From Elysia chlorotica (Eukaryota > Mollusca > Gastropoda > Plakobranchidae): a DNA stretch of 64,000 nt. The DNA is taken from contig RQTK01000704.1 in assembly GCA_003991915.1 (NCBI GenBank), positions 16,229-80,228 on the forward strand, read 5' to 3'. The notes beneath the pieces are model-generated. The model saw only the letters and a program-made list of their open reading frames with translations, had not been told where the DNA came from and did no database searches. The stretch's first letter is position 1. The number at the start of each line of letters is the position of its first letter. Below, piece by piece: positions 1 through 9,318 of the stretch. The position numbers were made by a program, and so were the translations under genes.

Positions 1-31
1 ACAAAACAAAAAGTACAAGATGTTGATGATG

Positions 32-87
<56 letters not shown>

Positions 88-1582
88 TTAATTAATAATA
101 AAAATAATAATAATAACAATAAGTTCAATTATAATCATAGCACTTTCACTTAAAGAAGTTTAAAGCGCTCCACAAAATATAAAAAAAAAACACAACTACA
201 TGTTGGCAAAAGCTTATTCTCACACATCATTTAATCACCTGGACACAGTACAACCACATTCATTTTTACACTGATAAACACATGAAGGCAGGCAATCAGC
301 CATAAAATAAGTAAAATAAACATGTTTAAACAACTAAAGAGCAACTAAAATTAAAGTAAAGATTGGAAGAAATTAAAAACAAATCCAATTTGATAGATTC
401 CTACATCTAGACTTCTAAAAAATTATTGAATTAAAGCTTTCTTCACTCAATATTTCAATGAACGCACCGAGAATAGGCAATGTTGGGACAGGCTCCAGGT
501 ACATACAGCATCACATAATTATAAATGATTATAATATAATTCATATCCAATTTTTGGAGCTACTCGGAATGGAAAACTTAAAATCTACCAATTATGTAGC
601 CTAGATGAAATTCCAGCGTCCCTTTTTTTTTAAATACTGTTCAACTTGATATATACTTATCCTTTAGATTTACAATCGTACATTCTTATATGCATCGTTT
701 TCATTTACATAAGAAGAGGTAAAAGCAATATATTCTTTTTGCCTGTAAGTATTGAACATCACTGGAAGTGGAGAGTGCTTAGTTTAAAAAAAATCTTTTC
801 AGATCTATTGTAAATTATTCAAATAAGTTTTAGGATGACAAAAACTAGTCATTCTTTGTAGAATTGCAATATTGATAGCTCTTCAAAGTGAGTGAGTTTT
901 TACGGCACATCAGCACGGTAAAACTAAAAGCTATAAGACAGTTAATACATTAAACTAGTAGCAAACTTGACTCCTTTATCTCTCTGAGTGGCAAAGAATA
1001 AAAAGTGTGCACAAAAGGTTGGTTTAAAGTAACCGAGAATGATAAAAGTCGACCTGCCTGACCCTGTGGACTGCCCAAGACACCTCTTTCTCGAGTAATA
1101 GAAAAGGCTCCTTTCCGAACAAATATTTAAAACAGGGAAATAAGAGAAGAAAAGGGCACTCGAGTGTGTCATAAATGCTCTAAGGATGGTTATACTGCTA
1201 TGGACTGCAGTAGCAACCACAATGTTGGACATGCAAAATGCCTGGACGTTCAGAGTGTGCTGTTCATTCCCATGATGACTTTGATTTTTACAGGCAGCGA
1301 GAGAAGAAAAAAAAAACGCCTTTGAGCAGTGGTCAAGAGTGAAAATGAACCTCAGCAAGAACATGTATCATGAGAACAAAATCACTATCTCTCCACCGGG
1401 GTTACAACTAGTAAGGTAAAGCAAGCTCTTATTCCTCTTATTAGACAAGGAGGAAAAAAAAAAACATTGTACCTGAACACATTTTTCCTTTATCTCTCTG
1501 AATGCTTAACTAAAAGCATAACAATTGTGTGTAAAAAGGTTGGTTAAAAGTAAAGGCTACATGTATACAGTAGTTTAAAAGA
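1..1582. other. Non-coding region, no gene seen
   Basis: AT-rich sequence with an AAT microsatellite at about 30-87. A roughly 60-bp block at 976-1035 recurs imperfectly at 1490-1550. No open frame here resembles a known protein family and no convincing exon was found. Confidence 0.6.
30..87. repeat. AAT microsatellite
   Basis: Pure run of the trinucleotide AAT at the start of the window, read directly. Confidence 0.95.
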
Positions 1583-2044
1583 TACATACATGTGTAGGAT
1601 TATAACAGTTAAATCTTATTATGTACACCAATGTCCTTCGGGTACCTCATTATGCGCTGAGGACTGACATGAGCGAATATGCTCTCTAGTGGCTTGGAAG
1701 CCAGGTACCGACTTCTTTCCCGGTAGGAATTCGGACTATTTTTTTAATAAATGCAATTTCTCTTTGGATTTCTATTTACCATGTTGTTATACCATAAATG
1801 ATCTTAAAAACCAATTTTGAACTTATAGAATATTTTTAAAAGGTAATTTAATATTAAATAGTCCTGATTTCTATATCATATCATGGAACTATTTGATGGG
1901 TATGTCTACAACAGGAAACATTATGCAGTTTTTCAAAATGGAAGGAGGGAGTGTTTACAAACACTGCGTGTAAAATTCATATCTTGATGGGATCATCTGT
2001 GCATTTATCTGTTGTTCCGAGTTTTGTTTCTAGGCTAATTTATC

Positions 2045-2482
2045 ATGCCAAATAAATGTGGAGTTGTGAATTGCAAAGGCAATTATAATGAACAGGAGAG
2101 ATGTCGATTATTTAAACTACCAACAGATGAAACTGATCAATTAATGAGATGGATTGGTGTGCTGCCCCCAAGGGAGAATTTTTGTCTGGATCCCAAGAAG
2201 TTTTATGTTTGTGAAAGACACTGGCCGTCAGACACTCCAATGAAAACATTGTCCGGTGGTGCTAATCGACCAAATAATCCACCAAGTATATTCAATGTTC
2301 CCCCTTCTTGTGTACCAACACCGAAACCAGCCCCACGTCCACCAAAACAAGAAGATCAGCAACTGGAGTACTTTAAGAAAAAAGAGAAAATAACAACCCT
2401 TTCTGACTTTGTTCCTGATAAGGAATTGAAAAAGAAGTATAACAATTTGATTATATCAAGAACAGAAGAAAGATTAATCTGA
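2045..2482 (+). CDS. THAP-domain DNA-binding exon of P-like transposase (copy 1)
   Basis: A 145-residue frame begins with the motif MPNKCGVVNC, followed by CERHWP. This gives the THAP zinc-finger pattern C5-x4-C10 ... C56-x2-H59. THAP domains bind DNA and, in P-like transposases, recognise the element ends. A proline-rich linker (about residues 75-105) and a lysine-rich stretch follow. The frame stops at 2480-2482, and the catalytic part resumes at 3028 after a splice-acceptor-like tract, so this is probably one exon of a split gene. All four zinc ligands are intact here, unlike in copy 2. It could be expressed as a stand-alone THAP protein, but there is no direct evidence for that. Confidence 0.75.
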   Translation: MPNKCGVVNCKGNYNEQERCRLFKLPTDETDQLMRWIGVLPPRENFCLDPKKFYVCERHWPSDTPMKTLSGGANRPNNPPSIFNVPPSCVPTPKPAPRPPKQEDQQLEYFKKKEKITTLSDFVPDKELKKKYNNLIISRTEERLI

Positions 2483-3027
2483 GAACTATGGAAACTGAAA
2501 TGTGTCAAAAATGTTGACAATACAATAAACCAACATTGTGTTCACCGCTTGTGCTCAAAGCTTTCAAGAATGGAATCAGTATACCATTAGGAAACGTATT
2601 GAATCCCAATAACGGTCTAGCTTCAAACTCAATTTTTTGAATGTGTGCATCAGGCTGTTAACTATTCCATTACATTGGACGGTGTTGTTGGTAGATAGTC
2701 TGCAACAAGCGCAGGCCACGGCACACAGGAGGTGAGATACCGGATCAGTGTTTTCATCAATCCTCCCCTCACTCTCAGCTGATTTTTACTATTCCTAAAA
2801 ACAGCAATGAGCAAAATTTTAGAGACTACATTAAAAGATCAAGAATAGGAGTTACAAAATTCAAATAAATGTTTACTAATAACACCCCTTCCCCCCACCC
2901 CCCTCTTTTTTATTTGGGGTGATGATTTTGCCCCGCCCCCCTCCCTTTTATTGCAAGTAGGCCAATATTTTTAATTCATGCTGGTCCGGTAAACTACAAT
3001 CTCGCCATTGTCTTTTTTTTCATTCAG

Positions 3028-4270
3028 AGTAAGACTGTGAAGCGGCAAAGAACATTGGTGTTTATAACTCACCAGCTCAAACTGTTGGCCCACAAGACAT
3101 TTTGCATGAATGATTACTGTTTTGCTGTTGAATCATACCCGCATTCCAATTATGAGCAACTGCGAGACGAGCTTGTTCTGCCAAGCAAAAGAAAGGTCCA
3201 GTCAACTGTATCCTCGCTGAAGATTGAAGATGTGCTTAGCAAAACATTCGGAANNCTNAATACTTTTTAGTCACACAACAGACAGATTGTCATTATGGGA
3301 GACAAGAAAAGAATATGTTTTTGCTTGTTGACGAGGCGAAGATCAAACCCACAGTTGCTTTTTCGGGTGGCATCTTGAGTGACATGGCAGTCAACAACTC
3401 AGAGTGCAAGGCGACCAATGTGCTATGCGTCATGGCGAAATGCTTGCATGGGGAGCCAAGTGTGATGATTTCAGTCACACCAGTTCATAAGATGACTGCT
3501 ATGGTTCAGTTCAATGAAGTGAAAAAAGCTGCTACTCTTGTTGAAAAATCAGGAGGTACGGTCTTAGGATCCATCACAGACAACCATAAAGTGAACCAAC
3601 TGTATGGTAAGCTCTTTGAGTTTTGACAGTGCGTGTTCTGCTTCAGTCAAGCATCCGCTAGATGATACGCGTACCTGGTATCTCCTGTTTGATACAGTGC
3701 ATCTTTTGAAGTGTATAAGAAATAACTGGTTCACAGAGAAATGTCAAATGATAACAATCGATGGGCAATCAGTTGGGTCATTTTCTGACGCGCAAAAGAC
3801 AGTATATTGAAGACTACACCCCTCACACAAGCTTCAGTCAATCCATCGAAGCTTCAACTTCAAAATGTGCAACATGTGCTGCGTGTCATCAATGAGCGGG
3901 TAGTCGCTGGACTTAAAATGCAAGGGTGTCACGACACTGCCAAATTCGTCGAATTTGTCCTCAATTGGTGGAACACAGTAAATGTTTCAGCCAAGGGACA
4001 AGACATTCGCTTAAAGGACCCCCACCGAGCTGTGCAAGACTCATCATCTACCTCCCTGGATGTCTATGCCACCCACTTCGAGCAGGCTGATTCAGGTCAT
4101 GGGAAAACGCGAGTGCAGTGTCTCACCCATAACACCAAGAAAGCATTGGTCCAAAAGATGCAGGGACTCAGTGCAGTGTATAAGCATCTTTTGACAAATG
4201 CTGCTTTCAAATTTGTTCTCTTGCGGGAAATTTAAATTGATAGACCTCAAAGAGAATTTTCCGTGTATGT
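3028..4270 (+). pseudogene. P-like transposase catalytic region, frameshifted (copy 1)
   Basis: Translation shows the P-element/THAP9-type hallmarks in order: FLLVDEAKIKPT, then FSGGILSDMA, SVTPVHKMTA, GSITDNHKVN, and TWYLLFDTVHLLKCIRNNW. These correspond to the RNase H-like catalytic core with its insertion domain. A pyrimidine tract ending in cag at 3027 is a likely acceptor. A shift near 3620 breaks the frame after KLFEF, and a second near 3800 separates the core from the segment beginning TPLTQASVNPSK. The last segment ends in FKFVLLREI with another shift. It runs into a possible donor (GTAAGG, about 4271). The element is inactive as read, although single-base errors in the assembly could account for some of the breaks. 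Confidence 0.75.
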
Positions 4271-4363
4271 GTAAGGTATGATAGAAACATACATATTTAT
4301 ATCTCAATCCTGTTTACATTGACAAGTATCGTAAATTGAGTGTATTTTTTCTTGCTTGCACAG

Positions 4364-4835
4364 GTGGCTCGCGCAGAAGCTCTTTTCACTGCATTCATCA
4401 CAGAGCACAACTTCCCACTAGCTGTGGCTGACCATGCAGGTGAACTCTTCAGAAAAATGTTTCCGGACTCTGCTATTGCAAAGAAGTACAGGTGCGCACG
4501 CACGAAAACAAGAGGTCTAGTTGGTGTGCTGGCAAAGGAGGGCAAGCAGGAAACTGTTGACGTACTCAAGGATGGTCGGCCCTTCTCCCTGTCAACAGAT
4601 GGCTCCAATGACAAAGGTGGTGAACAGCTTTACCCGGTACTGGTTCGTTACCATGACAACCAGAAGGTGGTAACAGATGTCCTTTCCATCACCACAACAG
4701 AAGGATACTCCACTGGAGAGGAGATATTTTTGGCCCTTGACAGGGAACTTCAGGCGTCAGGATTGGACTGGGGCAGTTGCATTAGTTTTGGGTCAGACAA
4801 TGCTTCAGGCTGTTAAAAGAAATGGGGTTGGGAGA
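4364..4835 (+). pseudogene. hAT-like transposase fragment
   Basis: After a good acceptor (pyrimidine tract, cag at 4361-4363) the sequence encodes a hAT-superfamily-like stretch. It has a VARAEALFTAFI helix, KYRCARTKT, then PFSLSTDGSNDKG, where the aspartate matches the first catalytic Asp of hAT RNase H folds, and later FGSDNAS. The frame stops at 4814-4816. In another frame homology continues briefly (VKRNGVGRM) before it is cut by the retrotransposon tail starting near 4855. Only the early catalytic region is present. The splice acceptor suggests that upstream exons were lost. Assignment to hAT is from recalled family motifs. Confidence 0.55.
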
Positions 4836-4854
4836 ATGTTGCTATACTTATACT

Positions 4855-5354
4855 TAAATAATTTGATTATTTGGTATACCCAGTCCACCGTAATAGGCGA
4901 TCTCAGGGTCTCTAATCTAACATGGCGTTTTTCCTTCTATTTCTTATCCTTCCTTACTTATTCATCCAACTGTGAGTCATCATATAAAATAAAAATATAG
5001 TTTAAAAAGTGTGTTTAAAATAAGTATATATACAACAGGTTAAAAACAGACTGTACATTGCTTCAGATTTTGTTTAATATTTCAATTTCCTTGAGATAAT
5101 CAAGTATCTTCCTGGGATCTATTTCTCTGAAAAGTTGTCCCATGTCGTTTGCGACATAGTGTTTTTTCCTGATATCAGCAAAATCTGTGCATTCAATTAA
5201 AATATGCCTGACAGTGTAAGGGCTGTCACAAGCATAGCAAAAAGGAGCATCCTCATTTTTTAATAAATAGACATGTGTGAGCCAAGTATGGCCGATGCGT
5301 AATCTGCTCATAACTGTTTCGTGTTTCCTATTTGGATTTGTTCTGTTAGGACAT
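4855..5354 (-). mobile_element. 5'-truncated non-LTR retrotransposon (3' end), copy 1
   Basis: On the minus strand this holds the last 82 codons of an ORF2-like protein (5063-5311) and its 3' UTR. It is nearly identical to the 3' end of the longer copy at 8010-9212. The two copies share their 3' end and differ in their 5' break points, which is the signature of target-primed reverse transcription. The insertion cuts the hAT-like fragment. Confidence 0.75.
5063..5354 (-). pseudogene. C-terminal tail of non-LTR ORF2 (zinc-knuckle-like)
   Basis: The frame reads MSRLRIGHTWLTHVYLLKNE then CYACDSPYTVRHILIEC. This C-x2-C-x7-H-x4-C motif follows the RNase H domain in Jockey/I-like non-LTR retrotransposons. 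Everything upstream of about 5354 is missing. Confidence 0.7.
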
Positions 5355-5631
5355 GACTGGAATTTATTCTATTTCTAGATCAAATGTAATAACTAGAATT
5401 AGCCTAAAGAGTAGCTTCCCTTGGGGTTTGGGCCAATATAAAGGTGCAACTGTGATATTTTTCAGTTCCGCACTTTTACTTTTTTTTTTTTCTCGCATTT
5501 TGCCGAAATTTGTCAAGAATTGCCAATTTTGGGGAATTTGCCAAATTTTGCCTTTGGCCCTAATATTTGCGGCCGCAAAAAATGCAGATGACAGATATAT
5601 GTTTAATAAATAATTTGTGAATGTTAAGTAT
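5355..5631. other. Short non-coding spacer
   Basis: AT-rich spacer between elements. It contains a block around 5480-5600 with GCGGCCGCAAAAAA that recurs imperfectly at about 25425-25510, so it is probably a remnant of a dispersed repeat. No gene was seen. Confidence 0.5.
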
Positions 5632-6095
5632 AATACATACATGTGTCGGATTATAACAGTTAAATCTCACTATGTACACCAATGTCCTTCGGGTACCTCA
5701 TTATGCGCTGAGGACTAACATAAGTGAATATGCTCTCTAGTGGCTTGGAAGCCAGGTACCGACTTCTTTCCGGTATGAATTCAGACTATTTTTTTAATAA
5801 ATGCAATTTCTCTTTGGATTTCTATTTATCATGTTGTGATACCATAAATGATCTTAAAAACCAATTTTGAACTTATAGAATATTTTTAAAAGGTAATTTA
5901 ATATTAAATAGTCCTGATTTCTATATCATATCATGGAACTATTTGATGAGTATGTCTACAACAGGAAACAGATTATGCGGTTTTTCAAAATGGAAGGAGG
6001 GAGTGTTTACAAACACTGCGTGTAAAATTCATATCTTGATGGGATTATCTGTACATTTATCTGTTGCTTGGGCTTTGTTTCTAGGCTAATTCATC

Positions 6096-6488
6096 ATGCC
6101 AAATAAATGTGGAGTTGTGAATTGCAAAGGCAATTATAATGAACAGGAGAGATGTCGATTATTCAAACTACCAAGAGATGAAACTGATCAAATGAGATGG
6201 ATTAGTGTGCTGCCCCCAAGGGAGAATTTTTGTCTGGATCCCAAGAAGTTTTATGTTTGTGAAAGATACTGGCCGTCACGCACTCCAATGAAAACATTGC
6301 CCGGTGGTGCTACTCGACCAGTTAATCCACCAAGTATATTCAATGTTCCCCCTTCTTGTGTACCAACACCGAAACCAGCCCCACGTCCACCAAAACAAGA
6401 AGATCAGCAACTGGAGTACTTCAAGAAAAAAGAGAAAATAACAACCCTTTCTGACTTTGTTCTTGATATTACAGTGATAAGGAATTGA
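6096..6488 (+). pseudogene. THAP exon with lost zinc ligand (copy 2)
   Basis: The frame matches copy 1 for about 120 residues. The zinc-binding histidine of the C-x2-H pair is replaced by tyrosine (CERYWP, residue 58), which should disable the THAP finger. A small insertion around 6468-6479 relative to copy 1 adds the codons for ITV and causes early termination at 6488. Cys5, Cys10 and Cys55 remain. Confidence 0.7.
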
Positions 6489-7099
6489 ACAAGAAGCATA
6501 ACAATTTGATTATATCAAGAACAGAAGAAAGATTAGTCTGAGAACTATGGAAACTGCAATGTGTCAAAAAATGTTGACAAGACAATAAACCAACATTGTG
6601 TTCACCGCTTGTGCTCAAAGCTTTCAAAAATGGAATCAGTATACCATAAGGAAACGTATTGAATCCAAATAACGGTCTAGCTTCAAACTCAATGTTTTGA
6701 ATGTGTGCATCAGGCTGTTAACTATTCCATTACATTGGACGGTGTTATTGGTAGAATGATATTCTGCAACAAGCGGAGGCCACGGCACCACAGGAGGTGA
6801 GATTCAAGTTTACCGGACCAGTGTTTTCATCAATCCTCCCCCCTCTCAGCTGATTTTTACTATTCCTAAAAACAGTAATGAGTAAAATTTTAGAGACTAC
6901 ATTAAAAGATCTAGAATAGGAGTTACAAAATTCAAATAAATGTTTACTAATAACACCCTCCCCCCTCTTTTTTTTTATTTTTATTTGGGGTGATGATTTT
7001 GCCCCCCCCCCCCCTCCCTTTTATTGCAAGTAGGCCAATATTTTTAATTCATGCTGGTCCGGTAAACTACAATCTCGCCATTGTCTTTTTTTCATTCAG

Positions 7100-7990
7100 A
7101 GTAAGACTGTGAAGCGGCAAAGAACATTGGTGTTTATAACTCACCAGCTCAAACTGTTGGCCCACAAGACATTTTGCATGAATGATTACTGTTTTGCTGT
7201 TGAATCATACCCGCATTCCAATTATGAGCAACTGCGAGACGAGCTTGTTCTGCCAAGCAAAAGAAAGGTCCAGTCAACTGTATCCTCGCTGAAGATTGAA
7301 GATGTGCTTAGCAAAACATTCGGAAAGCTGAAGAAAACTCAACAAAAAAAAATGTGTTTTTGCTTGTTGACGAGGCGAAGATCAAACCCACAGTTGCTTT
7401 TTCGGGTGGCATCTTGAGTGACATGGCAGTCAACAACTCAGAGTGCAAGGCGACCAATGTGCTATGCGTCATGGCGAAATGCTTGCATGGGGAGCAAAGT
7501 GTGATGATTTCAGTCACACCAGTTCATAAGATGACTGCTATGTTTCAGTTCAATGAAGTGAAAAAAGCTGCTGCTCTTGTTGAAAAATCAGGAGGCACTG
7601 TCTTAGGATCCATCACAGACAACCATAAAGTCAACCAACTGTATGGTAAGCTCTTTGACAGTGACGACAGTGCGTGTTCTGCTTCAGTCAAGCATCCGCT
7701 AGATGATACGCGTACCTGGTATCTCCTGTTTGATACAGTGCATCTTTTGAAGTGTATAAGAAATAACTGGTTCACAGAGAAATGTCAAATGATAACAATC
7801 GATGGGCAATCAGTTGGGTCATTTTCTGACACGCAAAAGACAGTATATTGAATACTACACCCCTCGCACAAGCTTCAGTCAATCCATCGAAGCTTCAACT
7901 TCAAAATGTGCAACATGTGCTGCGTGTCATCAATGAGCGGGTAGTCGCTGGACTTAAATCCAAGGGTGTCACGACACTGCCAAATTCGTC
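7100..7990 (+). pseudogene. P-like transposase catalytic region (copy 2)
   Basis: Same order of motifs as copy 1: VDEAKIKPTVAF, GSITDNHKVNQLYGKLFDSD, TWYLLFDTVHLLKCIRNNW. Here the stretch from 7354 to 7851 is one uninterrupted frame of 165 codons. An extra run of A at 7346-7352 puts it out of frame with the upstream exon part (7109-7345). A stop at 7849-7851 matches the frame break of copy 1, and homology ends at about 7990. The acceptor lies at 7097-7099. Confidence 0.7.
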
Positions 7991-8009
7991 AACAATTATG
8001 ATATTGTAA

Positions 8010-9212
8010 AGTTTGATTGATTGATTATTTGGTATACCCAGTCCACCGTAATAGGCGATCTCAGGGTCTCTAATCTAGCATGGCGTTTTTCCTTCTATTT
8101 CTCATCCCTCTATTTCTTATCCTTCCTTACTTATTCAACCAGCTGTGAGTCATCGTATAAGATAAAAATATAGTTTAAAAAGTGTGTGTAAAATAAGTAT
8201 ATATATACAACAGGTTAAAAACAGACTGTACATTGCTTCAGATTTTGTTTAATATTTCAATTTCCTTGAGATAACAAAGTATCTTCTTGGGATCTATTTC
8301 TCTGAAGAGTTGTCCCATGTCATTTGCGACATAGTGTTTTTTCCTGATATCAGCAAAATCTGCGCATTCAATTAAAATATGCCGGACAGTGTAAGGGCTG
8401 TCACAAGCATAGCAAAAAGGAGCATCCTCATTTTTTAATAAATAGACATGTGTGAGCCAAGTATGGCCGATGCGTAATCTGCTCATAACTGTTTCGTGTT
8501 TCCTATTTGGATTTGTTCTGTTAGGAAGGTTTTCCTTTAGGTTCGGCAGAAAACGGTGCAATTTGTTATCTACCTGTGTGTTCCAATGTTTTTGCCATAG
8601 GTTATTGATATAGTTATTGATAGTGGGTTTTATGTCTGCCCAGTCTAGACGGTGCTCCTTAGTTTCACGTCTAGAAAGGGCATCCTTGGCATGTTGGTCA
8701 GCAGTTTCATTCCCCTTAATGCCCACATGGGCAGGGGTCCATATGAAAGTTATCGATACTCTTTGTGGAAGGGTTCGAATAATGTTAAAAATTCTTCTTA
8801 CATTCTTGTTCTTGAAATGTCTATTCTCCAGAGCCTGCAAAGCAGATAGGCTATCTACAAAAACAGCAAAATGTCGTTTCCTTCTTGACAGTTTGCTTTT
8901 TACCATTTTCATGGCCATTAAAATTGCTTCCAGCTCGGCACTATAGACAGATGAATAGTCTCTAAGGCGTGCCGAGACAGAATCTCCAGGGTCGTCCGGC
9001 AGAAAAAAGGCTGCTGCCACTTTGTGGTCTTGTTTAGAACCATCAGTATAGATCTCGTAGTGCTCGTTGTATTGTTCTTTAAGGTTTAGAAATTCTTTTT
9101 GTAAGACAAGTGCGTTGGTGTTTCCTTTCTCAAACTCGGTGAGAGAGGTATCAAACTTTACATTGTACTGCTCCCATGGGGGAGGTTTTCTCACTTTTAT
9201 AATAATAAAGGA
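8010..9212 (-). mobile_element. 5'-truncated non-LTR retrotransposon with RNase H, copy 2
   Basis: On the minus strand this element reads from a truncated 5' end near 9212 to a 3' tail near 8010 made of short AATC repeats. It holds one long open frame and a 3' UTR (8010-8237). Its 3' end matches the shorter copy at 4855-5354. Confidence 0.75.
8238..9212 (-). CDS. RNase H domain and C-terminus of non-LTR retrotransposon ORF2, 5' partial
   Basis: An open frame of about 320 codons encodes a complete RNase HI-type domain. The catalytic residues are visible: Asp in YTDGS, Glu in AELEAI, Asp in FVDS and the final Asp in GNETADQHA. It removes RNA from RNA-DNA hybrids during retrotransposition. The C-terminal C-x2-C-H-C motif (CYACDSPYTVRHILIEC) follows. 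The reverse transcriptase and endonuclease are missing through 5' truncation. The frame is open up to a TAG at 9213-9215, with no ATG near its start; the first GTG-type codon is at 9194. All catalytic residues are present and there are no internal stops, so this copy is young. It fits a Jockey/I-like clade, without finer assignment. Confidence 0.8.
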   Translation of the reverse strand, partial: SFIIIKVRKPPPWEQYNVKFDTSLTEFEKGNTNALVLQKEFLNLKEQYNEHYEIYTDGSKQDHKVAAAFFLPDDPGDSVSARLRDYSSVYSAELEAILMAMKMVKSKLSRRKRHFAVFVDSLSALQALENRHFKNKNVRRIFNIIRTLPQRVSITFIWTPAHVGIKGNETADQHAKDALSRRETKEHRLDWADIKPTINNYINNLWQKHWNTQVDNKLHRFLPNLKENLPNRTNPNRKHETVMSRLRIGHTWLTHVYLLKNEDAPFCYACDSPYTVRHILIECADFADIRKKHYVANDMGQLFREIDPKKILCYLKEIEILNKI

Positions 9213-9318
9213 CTATCTTATCTTATTTCTTCTGTGTATACAATATGACCAAATGAAACTTAACTGATTCTTTTGTCTGTCTCCTCGCCCCCCCCCCCTT
9301 TCCCCATCTCAATGTCAG

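Larger units (their letters stand above)
1583..4270 (+). mobile_element. P-like (THAP) DNA transposon, copy 1, degenerate
   Basis: This element carries a THAP-domain exon (2045-2482) and P-element-type transposase segments (3028-4270) in the order expected for animal P-like transposons. Its non-coding flank and internal non-coding stretch (1583-2044 and 2483-3027) are nearly the same as those of a second copy about 4.05 kb downstream. The copies therefore spread as genomic DNA, not as processed cDNA. Terminal inverted repeats were not identified, so both ends are approximate. Three ambiguous bases at 3253-3257 interrupt the assembly. Frame breaks near 3620, 3800 and 4232 mean that it cannot encode a full transposase as it stands. 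Confidence 0.75.
5632..7992 (+). mobile_element. P-like (THAP) DNA transposon, copy 2, degenerate
   Basis: Near-duplicate of the element at 1583-4270, offset by about 4,051 bp. It ends abruptly at about 7992, in the segment that corresponds to 3950 of copy 1, and is followed by a second non-LTR retrotransposon. Its inner core lacks the copy 1 frame break near 3620, but the THAP exon is damaged. Confidence 0.75.

Noticed and set aside
942..1364. 140-codon minus-strand frame
   Set aside because: No recognisable domain and biased composition (Phe/Ser-rich); expected by chance in AT-rich DNA.
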